From: Novosphingobium sp. UBA6722
GTDB taxonomy: Bacteria; Pseudomonadota; Alphaproteobacteria; Sphingomonadales; Sphingomonadaceae
Assembly: GCA_002454125.1 (NCBI GenBank)
Contig: DKII01000066.1
Coordinates: forward strand, 1-13,490
Direction: 5' to 3'
DNA: 13,490 bases
Shown here: positions 1 through 6,084 of the stretch, piece by piece
Layout of the letters: the number at the start of each line of letters is the position of its first letter
Numbering within the stretch: position 1 is the stretch's first letter
The notes under the pieces: model-generated
What the model was told of the DNA's origin: nothing
What the model saw: only the letters and a program-made list of their open reading frames with translations
The model's database searches: none
Made by a program: the position numbers and the translations under genes

Positions 1-837
1 CTCGGCCAGCTTGTCGAAATCGGCGGCCGAGTGGCGCTCGATCAGACCCGTAGCGACATTGACCTTCTGCCCGCGCTTCACCGCCGGGCGGGCCAGGATC
101 TCCTCAACCCAGCGGCCGACGTTGGTGTACTCGTGAAGCGACAGGAAGTTGGCGGCATCGTTATAGGCAAAGCCGCGATAGAGCAGGCCGAACCAGGCAT
201 AAACCGCCATGTCGGCAATCGTGTACTCGTCTCCCGCCAGGAACCGGGCCTCGCCCAGGCGCTTGTCGGCGACATCGAACAGCCGCTTGGTTTCCATGGA
301 GTAGCGATCGATCGCATATTCGATCTTGATCGGGGCATAGGCATAGAAGTGCCCGAAGCCACCGCCGATGAAGGGCGCGCTGCCCATCTGCCACATCAGC
401 CAGGACAGGCATTCGGCGCGGCCCTTGGCGTCAGTCGGGATGAAGGCGCCGAACTTCTCGGCCAGGTGCAGCATCATCGCGCCGCTTTCGAACAGGCGGA
501 TCGGTTCGGGGCCAGAGCGGTCAAGCAGGGCGGGGATCTTGGAATTGGGATTGATCGCGACAAAGCCTGATCCGAACTGGTCACCTTCGCCAATGTTGAT
601 CAACCAGGCATCGTATTCGGCGCCGCTGTGGCCGGCTTCGAGTAGCTCCTCGAACAGGATCGTGACCTTCTGGCCATTCGGCGTGCCGAGCGAATAGAGC
701 TGGAACGGATGCTCGCCGACCGGCAGCTCCTTCTCATGGGTCGCGCCCGAGATCGGCCGGTTGATCTTGGCGAACCTGCCGCCGCTTTCCTTGTCCCAGG
801 TCCAGACTTTGGGCGGGGTATATTCGGCATCGGCCAT
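1..837 (-). CDS. yghU: YghU-like glutathione-dependent disulfide-bond oxidoreductase (C-terminus cut by window edge)
   Basis: The reading frame is open from an ATG at 837 down to base 1 (279 codons, no stop), so only the last few residues should lie outside the window; YghU of E. coli has about 288. The protein begins MADAEYTPPKVWTWDKESGG and has a thioredoxin-like N-terminal half followed by an all-helical GST C-terminal half. Visible landmarks are the PFQLYSLGTPNGQKVTI strand-helix region, INPNSKIPALLD, and the RLFESGAIMMHLAEKFG segment, which corresponds to the GSH-binding ESGAI motif. Family members are cytosolic, bind glutathione and reduce disulfides or organic peroxides; that role is family knowledge. 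A weak AAGG ribosome-binding site precedes the ATG. The gene is divergent from the hypothetical gene at 966 across about 130 bases. Another GST class is possible, but the long N-terminal extension favours YghU. Confidence 0.88.
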   Translation of the reverse strand, partial: MADAEYTPPKVWTWDKESGGRFAKINRPISGATHEKELPVGEHPFQLYSLGTPNGQKVTILFEELLEAGHSGAEYDAWLINIGEGDQFGSGFVAINPNSKIPALLDRSGPEPIRLFESGAMMLHLAEKFGAFIPTDAKGRAECLSWLMWQMGSAPFIGGGFGHFYAYAPIKIEYAIDRYSMETKRLFDVADKRLGEARFLAGDEYTIADMAVYAWFGLLYRGFAYNDAANFLSLHEYTNVGRWVEEILARPAVKRGQKVNVATGLIERHSAADFDKLAE

Positions 838-965
838 CGCGGGGCACCTTTCGTTTCAATCTGCTACCGGAAGGTGGCGGCGCAGCTGCGCAAGCGCAAG
901 TGGGCGCTGCCAATCTTCGCGCTGCTTTTACTTTCCGTTAAGCAAGATCACCTAAACCTTGCGGT

Positions 966-1385
966 ATGGCTTCGCTCGCATTCAACTTCTTCCGCTCGTC
1001 GCGCCCCGCTCCGGTGGAGCCGCCCGAACTGGTTGCTGCCGATGCTTCGGCGCTGCGCGACATGTCGCTCGAGATTCCGCGCAAGTGGCGGATGCTGGAC
1101 GGCCTGACCGCCGAGCTGGGCCAGATTGCCGGCGTTCCGACCATCGTGAAACGGCCCGAACAGCAGTTCTTCCCGATCGCGGCCGAACTGGCTCGCGGCG
1201 AACTGCGCGATGCTATCGCTGCCGAGCTGACCGATCTGATCGACCTGCTTGAGCCGGCGGTGGAGATTTTCAGCCAGGCGCCCAGCCTCAGCCAGGGTGA
1301 CCTCAACATGGTCCACAACCTGCTCGAACAGGTTACCGCGGTGCGCATGCGGATGCTGGCTGCCGTTCCGGCTGCCGAAGCCTGA
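966..1385 (+). CDS. hypothetical protein, 139 aa, helix-rich
   Basis: I do not recognise a family. The ORF starts at ATG 966 and ends with TGA just before the asd leader. Codon third positions are strongly G/C, like neighbouring real genes, which supports it over the overlapping antisense frames. The N-terminus is short and Pro/Ser-rich (SSRPAPVEPPEL). The rest is predicted mostly helical and acidic, with leucine-spaced stretches such as LRDAIAAELTDLIDLLEPAVEIF and NMVHNLLEQVTAVRMRML that could form a helical bundle or coiled coil. There is no signal peptide, membrane segment or cysteine. No convincing ribosome-binding site precedes the ATG, so the start is uncertain. No function is proposed; the protein is probably cytosolic. 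Confidence 0.7.
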   Translation: MASLAFNFFRSSRPAPVEPPELVAADASALRDMSLEIPRKWRMLDGLTAELGQIAGVPTIVKRPEQQFFPIAAELARGELRDAIAAELTDLIDLLEPAVEIFSQAPSLSQGDLNMVHNLLEQVTAVRMRMLAAVPAAEA

Positions 1386-1436
1386 GCTTCACATAGCCCG
1401 TTTACATTGCAGTGCAGCAAGGCTAGGGGCGCCACC

Positions 1437-1523
1437 ATGCTGATGGCCACTACCAAGCCGATTACCATTAAACCGACTCGCGGCAGCGGGGCGGTTCGTG
1501 GTGCGCGCTGGACAACGGCGTAA
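1437..1523 (+). CDS. asd leader peptide, 28 aa (Thr/Ile/Lys/Met codons)
   Basis: A 28-codon ORF begins ATG 1437 and stops TAA 1521-1523, with AGGGG (1425-1429) seven bases upstream as ribosome-binding site. The first fourteen residues are MLMATTKPITIKPT, and two further Thr codons (ACA ACG, 1512-1517) sit just before the stop. In all there are six Thr, two Ile, two Lys and two Met codons: amino acids that are all made from aspartate through the enzyme encoded next, asd. Several are A/T-ending codons (ATT, AAA, ACT) that are uncommon in this GC-rich DNA. Position, composition and downstream hairpins fit a regulatory leader peptide whose translation, not product, matters. It is seen in sequence; the regulatory role is inference by analogy with thr and ilv operon leaders. 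ATG 1443 (third codon) is an alternative start. Confidence 0.72.
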   Translation: MLMATTKPITIKPTRGSGAVRGARWTTA

Positions 1524-1544
1524 CCCCAACGAACCAAGCCCCGC
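1486..1544 (+). promoter_or_regulatory. antiterminator helix of the asd attenuator
   Basis: GCGGGGCGGTTCGT (1486-1499) is complementary over 14 base pairs to 1529-1544 (ACGAACC, a two-base AA bulge, then GCCCCGC). Its 3' arm contains the 5' arm of the terminator stem at 1537-1544, so the two structures exclude each other. A ribosome held at the Thr/Ile/Lys codons (1449-1478) would leave 1486-1499 free and let this helix form, giving read-through. A ribosome at the stop codon (1521-1523) would cover part of 1529-1535, block the helix and free the terminator. A weak 1:2 pairing (AACCG 1471-1475 with CGGTT 1492-1496) could serve when the leader is not translated. Pairing is read by eye; no folding energy was computed. 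Confidence 0.7.
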
Positions 1545-1568
1545 GCGAGATGCGGGGCTCTTCATCAG
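1537..1568 (+). terminator. attenuator terminator hairpin upstream of asd
   Basis: AGCCCCGC (1537-1544) pairs perfectly with GCGGGGCT (1552-1559) around a seven-base loop, starting 13 bases after the leader stop codon and ending 52 bases before the asd start. The following tract CTCTTCATC is pyrimidine-rich but not a clean U-run, so it would be a weak or factor-assisted intrinsic terminator. Placement between leader peptide and structural gene, and overlap with the antiterminator arm, support an attenuator. Confidence 0.6.
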
Positions 1569-1611
1569 CAAGCGCCAGAACCCCGCAGCTCCCGCAAAGA
1601 CTGGAGATGTG

Positions 1612-2667
1612 ATGATGGTGCAGAGATTTTCCGATAGCCAGCAACTGAACGTCGGCGTGGTCGGCGCGACCGGCCTGGTCGGCTCGATGATGCGCGAGCT
1701 GCTCGCCGAGCGGAACTTCCCGGTCGGCACGCTGCGGCTGTTCGCTTCAGCCCGCTCGGCCGGCAAGCAGGTTGATTTCAACGGCCAGCCCGTGATCGTC
1801 GAGGATGCCGAGACCGCAGACTATGCGGGCCTGGACGTGGTGTTCTTCTCCGCCGGCGGATCGACCTCGAAGGCCCTGGCGCCAAAGGTGGCCGCCGCGG
1901 GCGCAGTCGTGATCGACAACAGCTCTGCCTGGCGCAGCGATCCGGATGTGCCGCTGGTGGTTGCCGAAGTGAACCCCGATGCCCTCGCCAACATGCCCAA
2001 GGGTATCGTTGCCAACCCCAATTGCACCACCATGGCCGTCATGCCGGTGCTGAAGCCGCTGCACGACGAGGCTGGTCTGAAGCGCCTTGTTGCCTCGACC
2101 TATCAGGCGGTTTCGGGCGCGGGCGTGGCCGGGATCGAAATCCTTGCCAAGCAGCTCGCCCATGTCGGTGATCGCGCGGCCGAACTGGCCCGCAATGGCC
2201 AGGCCGATTTCCTGCCGGCGGCCGAAAAGTGGGCCGCGCCGATCGCGCACAACATCGCGCCGCTCAACTACGTGCTGGGTGAGGATGACTATACCGAGGA
2301 AGAGCTCAAGCTGCGCGACGAGAGCCGCAAGATCCTCGACATTCCGGGTCTGCCGGTTTCCGGCACCTGCGTGCGCGTGCCGGTCTTCACCGGCCACGGC
2401 ATCTCGGTCAACGCCGAGTTCGAGCGCCCGATCTCGGCCGCCCGCGCGCTGGAACTGCTTGAAGCGGCACCCGGCGTAATGGTGACCGCCGCCCCGGATT
2501 CGCTTGCTGCCACTGGCATCGATCCGGTGCTGGTCGGCCGTGTCCGCCCCGATCGCTCGGTCGAACACGGCCTCGCGCTGTTCGTGGTGGGCGACAACCT
2601 GCGCAAGGGTGCTGCACTCAACGCCGTGCAGATTGCCGAAGTGCTCTGCGGCCGCCCGGTTAAGTGA
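1612..2667 (+). CDS. asd: aspartate-semialdehyde dehydrogenase
   Basis: Catalyses NADPH-dependent reductive dephosphorylation of L-aspartyl-4-phosphate to aspartate semialdehyde, the branch point to lysine/diaminopimelate, threonine, methionine and isoleucine; cytosolic. The frame stays open upstream to 1498, but the start is placed at ATG 1612 (351 aa) because GGAG (1603-1606) lies five bases before it and the Rossmann strand follows (LNVGVVGATGLVG, nucleotide-binding GATGLVG at residues 18-24). ATG 1615 is an equally good alternative. NPNCTTM places the catalytic cysteine at residue 138, close to the usual family position, and SGTCVRVPVFTGH is the conserved C-terminal domain signature. Length is typical of the family (about 340-370). 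It is preceded by a leader peptide and attenuator-like hairpins, and ends nine bases from the convergent copC. Very secure call. Confidence 0.96.
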   Translation: MMVQRFSDSQQLNVGVVGATGLVGSMMRELLAERNFPVGTLRLFASARSAGKQVDFNGQPVIVEDAETADYAGLDVVFFSAGGSTSKALAPKVAAAGAVVIDNSSAWRSDPDVPLVVAEVNPDALANMPKGIVANPNCTTMAVMPVLKPLHDEAGLKRLVASTYQAVSGAGVAGIEILAKQLAHVGDRAAELARNGQADFLPAAEKWAAPIAHNIAPLNYVLGEDDYTEEELKLRDESRKILDIPGLPVSGTCVRVPVFTGHGISVNAEFERPISAARALELLEAAPGVMVTAAPDSLAATGIDPVLVGRVRPDRSVEHGLALFVVGDNLRKGAALNAVQIAEVLCGRPVK

Positions 2668-2676
2668 TCTTGGCTG

Positions 2677-3057
2677 CTACTTGACCTTGAAGGTGAGCTT
2701 GCCGGCCATCTTGTGACCATCGGCGCCAGTCGACTGCCACCGCGCCTCATAGGTGCCGGTGCGCAGCGGCTGGCGCAGGTTGAGCGTCAGCGTCTTGTTG
2801 CCGTTCGACCAGACTGGGACGAAGTTCTTGATCGGCATAATCCCGTGGTTGGCATGGCCGGGCATGGCGGTCATCACCAGTTCGACCCCGGTCTTGGCGG
2901 GGAGCAGCGTGTCGGAGAAGTTCAGCACCACCGTCTTGGGGGCAGCGGCCGTGCTGCCTTCGGCCGGGCTGGCGCTGGCGATCTTGACGTGAGCGAGCGC
3001 TGGGGCTGACAGGGTCAGCGCGGCAGCGGCAAGCAGGGTGGGGAGGCGAAACGACAT
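2677..3057 (-). CDS. copC: periplasmic copper-binding protein CopC
   Basis: Small periplasmic copper carrier of the CopC/YobA family and last gene of the copper operon. The chosen start ATG 3057 has AGGAGT six bases upstream and gives a clean signal peptide (SFRLPTLLAAAALTLSAPALA) with cleavage before His23. That leaves histidine as residue 1 of the mature protein, the hallmark Cu(II) ligand of CopC. The C-terminal GADGHKMAGKLTFKVK carries the other Cu(II)-site Asp and His of the family. MTAMPGHANHGIMP in the middle offers Met/His ligands, possibly for Cu(I). The 126-residue precursor is normal length for the cupredoxin-like fold. An in-frame ATG at 3072 overlaps the copB stop and would give five extra residues; the Shine-Dalgarno placement favours 3057. 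No copD follows, because the next gene is asd on the opposite strand. Confidence 0.92.
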   Translation of the reverse strand: MSFRLPTLLAAAALTLSAPALAHVKIASASPAEGSTAAAPKTVVLNFSDTLLPAKTGVELVMTAMPGHANHGIMPIKNFVPVWSNGNKTLTLNLRQPLRTGTYEARWQSTGADGHKMAGKLTFKVK

Positions 3058-3071
3058 TTGGATACTCCTCA

Positions 3072-3976
3072 TCAAAACCAGAACCGGACACCGATGACCA
3101 CGCTGGTCACGCTCGGGTCCTCACCCGCCAGGCGGGCAAAACGGGCGCTGTCGCCCAGTTTCCAGCCCTGCTCGATCCCGATGTAGGGGGCGAATTCAGG
3201 CACGATCTCATAGCGCAGCCGCAGGCCGGCCTCGATCTTGTCGATCCCGGCACCCTGCTTGCGGGCCGGATTGTCCTGCGCGGCCAGACTGACTTCGACC
3301 CGCGGCTGCAGGATCAGCTTCTGCGTAATCCGTTGGTCCACTTCCGCCTCGATCCGGGCGGTCAGGTCCCCGCGCTGCGAGAGGAACAGCGCGGCATCGA
3401 TCTCGAACAGGTAGGGCGCCAGGCCCTGGATCCCGACCGCGGATGGGTATCGGTCTCACCCGCCAGATCCTGCCGGACGCCGACTTGCAGATCCCAGTAC
3501 GGCGCAACGGCCTTGGACCACAGGGCCTGAACCTCGGCGTCCTCAACGCCTTCGCCCAGCGCGGCTTCGCCCTCGCTTTTCAGCCAGAGCTTGCTGGTGG
3601 GGTTACCGTAGTAGCCCTGAACATCCCACAACAGGCCATCGTGGCCTTGCCGCGCCTGATATTCGAACCGGTCGGCCTGAAGCCAGGTGGTAACGGTGCT
3701 GCCATGCTCCCGCTTCAAGGCGGCACGCGATGGCGCCATGGCCTCGGCCCCCCAGATCGCATCGGCGGCGCGCGGCGGACCGGAACCGGCCTCTTCGGGC
3801 GGCGGCAGTTCCATGGTCGGGCCGGGCGAGGGATCGACCGGCTCGGGCTGTGGGTCCCCAACGGGCTGCGGCATCTGGTCGCCTGCGTGCGGATCGTGGC
3901 CTTCATGGCTCTGCGCCAGGGCAGGCGTAGCCAGCGGCAGCGCGGCCAGCGCGGTCAGGAAGGCAAGCCGGCTCAC
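3072..3976 (-). pseudogene. copB: copper resistance outer-membrane protein CopB, frameshifted
   Basis: CopB-family outer-membrane protein of the copper operon, read in two frames. The first frame (GTG 3976 to a stop at 3362) has a signal peptide (MSRLAFLTALAALPLATPALA), a His/Met/Pro-rich N-terminal region (HEGHDPHAGDQMPQP) and a barrel segment up to GVRQDLAGETDTH. It then degenerates into Arg/Ser-rich sequence. The family-typical continuation AVGIQGLAPYLFEIDAALFL, through VDQRITQKLILQPR to the C-terminal aromatic GVRFWF, runs in another frame from about 3440 to the stop at 3072. One missing base around 3440-3443 (CATCC|GCGGTC) explains everything; restored, the protein would have about 300 residues, normal for CopB. 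The GTG start overlaps the copA stop by GTGA, with GGAGGG six bases upstream. It may be a true mutation or a sequencing error; the intact remainder suggests either an error or a very recent loss. Confidence 0.85.
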
Positions 3977-5742
3977 TTCGCGCCCTCCGGACCCATGACG
4001 GTCACGATCTGCATCATCCCGCCGTGCATGTGATAGAGCAGGTGGCAGTGGAAGGCCCAGTCGCCCGACTCGTTAGCGGTCAGGTCAAACTGCGCGCTCG
4101 CGCCCGGCTGGACGGTGACCACGTTCTTGCGCGGCTGATTTGCCGGCGACTGGCCGTTGACCAGCTCGAAGAACATCCCGTGCAGGTGGATCGGGTGGGC
4201 CATCATGGTGTTGTTGACCAGCTTGACCCGGACCCGTTCGTTCCAGGCAAAGCGGATTGGCACGTCGCTGACGGCGTTGAACATCCGCCCGTCGAACGAC
4301 CACATGTAGCGTTCCATGTTGCCGGTGAGGTGCAGTTCAAGCAGCCGGCCCGGCTCGCGAATGTCCTTGTTCGGGATCAGAGCCGCAAGGTCGCGGTAGG
4401 TCAGCACCCGGTGGCCGACATCGCGCAGACCGATGCCCGGATCGCCCTGCTTGTCCTCTGGTGCCATCGAGACCATGTCGATCCCCGGGCCGATCTTCAC
4501 ATCGGGCGGCAGCAAGCTGATGTCGCGCATCGGCATGCCGTCCATGCTGGTGCTGGGCTTGTTGTCGTGGCCCATCTTGGAATGGTCCATGCCGCCATGT
4601 CCGCCATCGCCGTGGTTCATGCCCATATCGGCCATGGTCAGCAGCGGGGGCTGGCGCAGCGGCGGCACCGGCGCGCGCAGGCCGGGCGTGGTGGTGAGCG
4701 TCGCCAGCGCCATGCCGGATCGGTCCATCGATTCGCAGACGATCGAAAAGGCATTGCCATCCGGCTCGACCAGCAGGTCATAGGTCTCGGCCACGGCGAT
4801 CTGCAGTTCCTCGACCGTCACCGGCTTTACCGCCTGACCATCGGCCGCCACGACCGTCAGCTTGAGGCCCGGAATGCGGACGTTGAAGAAGGTCATGGCC
4901 GATCCATTGATCAGCCGCAGCCGCACCCGCTCACCGCGGCGGAACAGGAATTCCGGTCCAGTCTGCGCCGGAAGGCCATTGGCGAGGTAGGTATAGGTCG
5001 GGGCGCTGACATCGGCGATGTCGGTCGCCGGCATCCGCATCTGCGCCCACATCCGCCGCTCCGCCCCGGTCATCGGGTAATCGTCGGTCCAGGTGGTCTT
5101 CTGGCGGTTGAAATAGCCTTCGCCGGTACGCAGCCGGTCAAAGATCTGGTGCGGGTGCATCGCGGTGAACTCGCTCAGCAGCAGCACGAATTCGCGGTCG
5201 GCCTGGATCGGATCGGGCTCGGCCGGATCGATGATCAGCGGGCCATAGTGGCCCGACTGTTCCTGCAGGCCCGAGTGGCTGTGGTACCAATAGGTGCCCG
5301 ATTGGCGCAGCGGGAACTTGTAGGTGAAGGTCTCGCCCGGCTTGATGCCCGGAAAGCTGACGCCGGGCACGCCATCGAACTGGAACGGCAGCAGCAGCCC
5401 GTGCCAGTGGATCGAGGTATCCTCGTGCAGGCGGTTGGTGACCCGCAACGTGACCTCGTCACCTTCCTTCAACCGCAGCAGCGGCCCCGGCACCGTGCCG
5501 TTGACTGCCACGCCGAGCCCGCGCCGGCCCGCCACTTCGCGCAGGCCATCGGCGACAGTCAGGTCGATCTCCTTGCCGGTCAGCACACCGAAGCCATTCG
5601 GGATCAGCGGACCCTTTGGCATGCGGTGGCTGCCGCCGTGGCCGCCGTGGCTCATGCCGTGCCCCTGAGCCCAGGCGGGCAGGGGGGCAAGGGCTAGCCC
5701 AGCTCCGGTGGCAGTCAGAAAGCGACGGCGGGAAAGCGACAC
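3973..5742 (-). CDS. copA: copper resistance multicopper oxidase CopA (Tat-exported)
   Basis: Periplasmic multicopper oxidase of the PcoA/CopA copper-resistance family, thought to oxidise Cu(I) to the less toxic Cu(II). The start is GTG 5742 with GGAG seven bases upstream. The N-terminus SLSRRRFLTATGAG is a twin-arginine signal, so the protein is exported folded. Copper ligands are visible in order: HWHG (112-115), HSH (154-156), HPIHLHG near residue 530, and HCHLLYHMHGGM (from about 565), which together supply the type 1, 2 and 3 sites. A Met/His-rich segment around residues 370-405 (MADMGMNHGDGGHGGMDHSK and following) resembles the copper-binding repeats of PcoA/CopA, and another His/Gly/Met cluster follows the signal peptide. 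At 589 residues it is normal length. First gene of copA-copB-copC, it overlaps copB by four bases and is divergent from csoR, whose operator overlaps its likely promoter. Confidence 0.96.
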   Translation of the reverse strand: MSLSRRRFLTATGAGLALAPLPAWAQGHGMSHGGHGGSHRMPKGPLIPNGFGVLTGKEIDLTVADGLREVAGRRGLGVAVNGTVPGPLLRLKEGDEVTLRVTNRLHEDTSIHWHGLLLPFQFDGVPGVSFPGIKPGETFTYKFPLRQSGTYWYHSHSGLQEQSGHYGPLIIDPAEPDPIQADREFVLLLSEFTAMHPHQIFDRLRTGEGYFNRQKTTWTDDYPMTGAERRMWAQMRMPATDIADVSAPTYTYLANGLPAQTGPEFLFRRGERVRLRLINGSAMTFFNVRIPGLKLTVVAADGQAVKPVTVEELQIAVAETYDLLVEPDGNAFSIVCESMDRSGMALATLTTTPGLRAPVPPLRQPPLLTMADMGMNHGDGGHGGMDHSKMGHDNKPSTSMDGMPMRDISLLPPDVKIGPGIDMVSMAPEDKQGDPGIGLRDVGHRVLTYRDLAALIPNKDIREPGRLLELHLTGNMERYMWSFDGRMFNAVSDVPIRFAWNERVRVKLVNNTMMAHPIHLHGMFFELVNGQSPANQPRKNVVTVQPGASAQFDLTANESGDWAFHCHLLYHMHGGMMQIVTVMGPEGAK

Positions 5743-5755
5743 GATACGGCTCCGG

Positions 5756-5783
5756 TTGACGATCGGCCCGTGCTATCTATATA
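5756..5783 (+). promoter_or_regulatory. candidate csoR promoter
   Basis: TTGACG (5756-5761) and TATATA (5778-5783) with 16 bases between them point toward csoR and would start transcription near 5790, inside the operator, leaving a leader of about 20 bases before ATG 5812. This implies autorepression of csoR together with copABC. Confidence 0.45.
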
Positions 5784-5802
5784 CCCCCCAGGGGTATTCC
5801 AA
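5774..5802 (-). promoter_or_regulatory. candidate copABC promoter
   Basis: On the minus strand TTGGAA (5802-5797) and TAGATA (5779-5774) are separated by 17 bases and lie 32 bases before the copA GTG. The inverted repeat at 5781-5797 fills the spacer between the two boxes, the expected geometry for a repressor that blocks RNA polymerase. Box assignment is by eye only. Confidence 0.45.
5781..5797. promoter_or_regulatory. CsoR operator (inverted repeat)
   Basis: ATACCCC (5781-5787), spacer CCA, GGGGTAT (5791-5797) is a perfect 7-base inverted repeat in the 69-base gap between copA and csoR. Operators of CsoR/RcnR-family regulators are typically AT-flanked G/C tracts of this kind (family knowledge). 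It overlaps both divergent promoter candidates, so one site could control both directions. CsoR would release it when bound to Cu(I). Confidence 0.75.
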
Positions 5803-5811
5803 GGGTGGGTC

Positions 5812-6084
5812 ATGGGAAAACAGACGGAAGCCATCGTCAATCGGCTGAAACGCATCGAAGGCCAGGTTCGCGGCGTCGCGCAGATGGTTGCGGATGAGCG
5901 CTATTGCATCGATGTCCTGCACCAGGTCCAGGCAATCAAGTCGGCCCTGGCACGGGTCGAGAGCGAGATCCTGAAAGACCACGCCGCCTGCTGCGTGTCC
6001 GAAGCGATCGCCTCTGGCGACGCCGAAGCCCAGCGCGCCAAGTTCGGCGAGCTGATCGACCTGATCGAGAAGGTGAAGCGTTAG
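5812..6084 (+). CDS. csoR: CsoR-type copper-sensing transcriptional repressor
   Basis: A 90-residue all-helical repressor of the CsoR/RcnR/FrmR family (DUF156) that binds DNA as a tetramer and lets go on binding metal. The N-terminal signature NRLKRIEGQVRGV is diagnostic. The Cu(I) ligand set C-H-C is present as Cys32 (RYCIDVLHQ), His57 and Cys61 (KDHAACCV), with His and Cys four apart as in copper-sensing CsoR. No N-terminal histidine precedes it, which argues against a nickel/cobalt RcnR. The start ATG 5812 is chosen because it opens the conserved region after a GGTGG ribosome-binding site; the frame stays open upstream through the operator, which is unlikely to be translated. The gene is divergent from copA, and its TAG overlaps the convergent ilvE stop by two bases. 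The copper-operon context makes copper sensing the natural reading. Confidence 0.93.
   Translation: MGKQTEAIVNRLKRIEGQVRGVAQMVADERYCIDVLHQVQAIKSALARVESEILKDHAACCVSEAIASGDAEAQRAKFGELIDLIEKVKR

Noticed and set aside
938..1537. Minus-strand frame opposite the hypothetical gene and the asd leader
   Set aside because: Codon bias favours the plus frame at 966-1385, and the antisense frame would run through the attenuator hairpins without a start signal of its own.
1498..1611. Upstream extension of asd
   Set aside because: The extra 38 codons would cross the terminator hairpin, lack a ribosome-binding site at 1498, and precede the normal N-terminus of the family.
3362..3480. Programmed ribosomal frameshift as explanation for copB
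   Set aside because: No slippery heptamer or downstream stimulatory structure was evident at the junction, and CopB is not known to use recoding; mutation or sequencing error is simpler.
4024..5697. 557-codon plus-strand frame opposite copA
   Set aside because: Antisense shadow of the multicopper oxidase, with no family features; copA has all copper ligands and a Tat signal.
5770..5811. Upstream extension of csoR
   Set aside because: It would translate the operator and promoter; the conserved CsoR sequence and the ribosome-binding site point to 5812.
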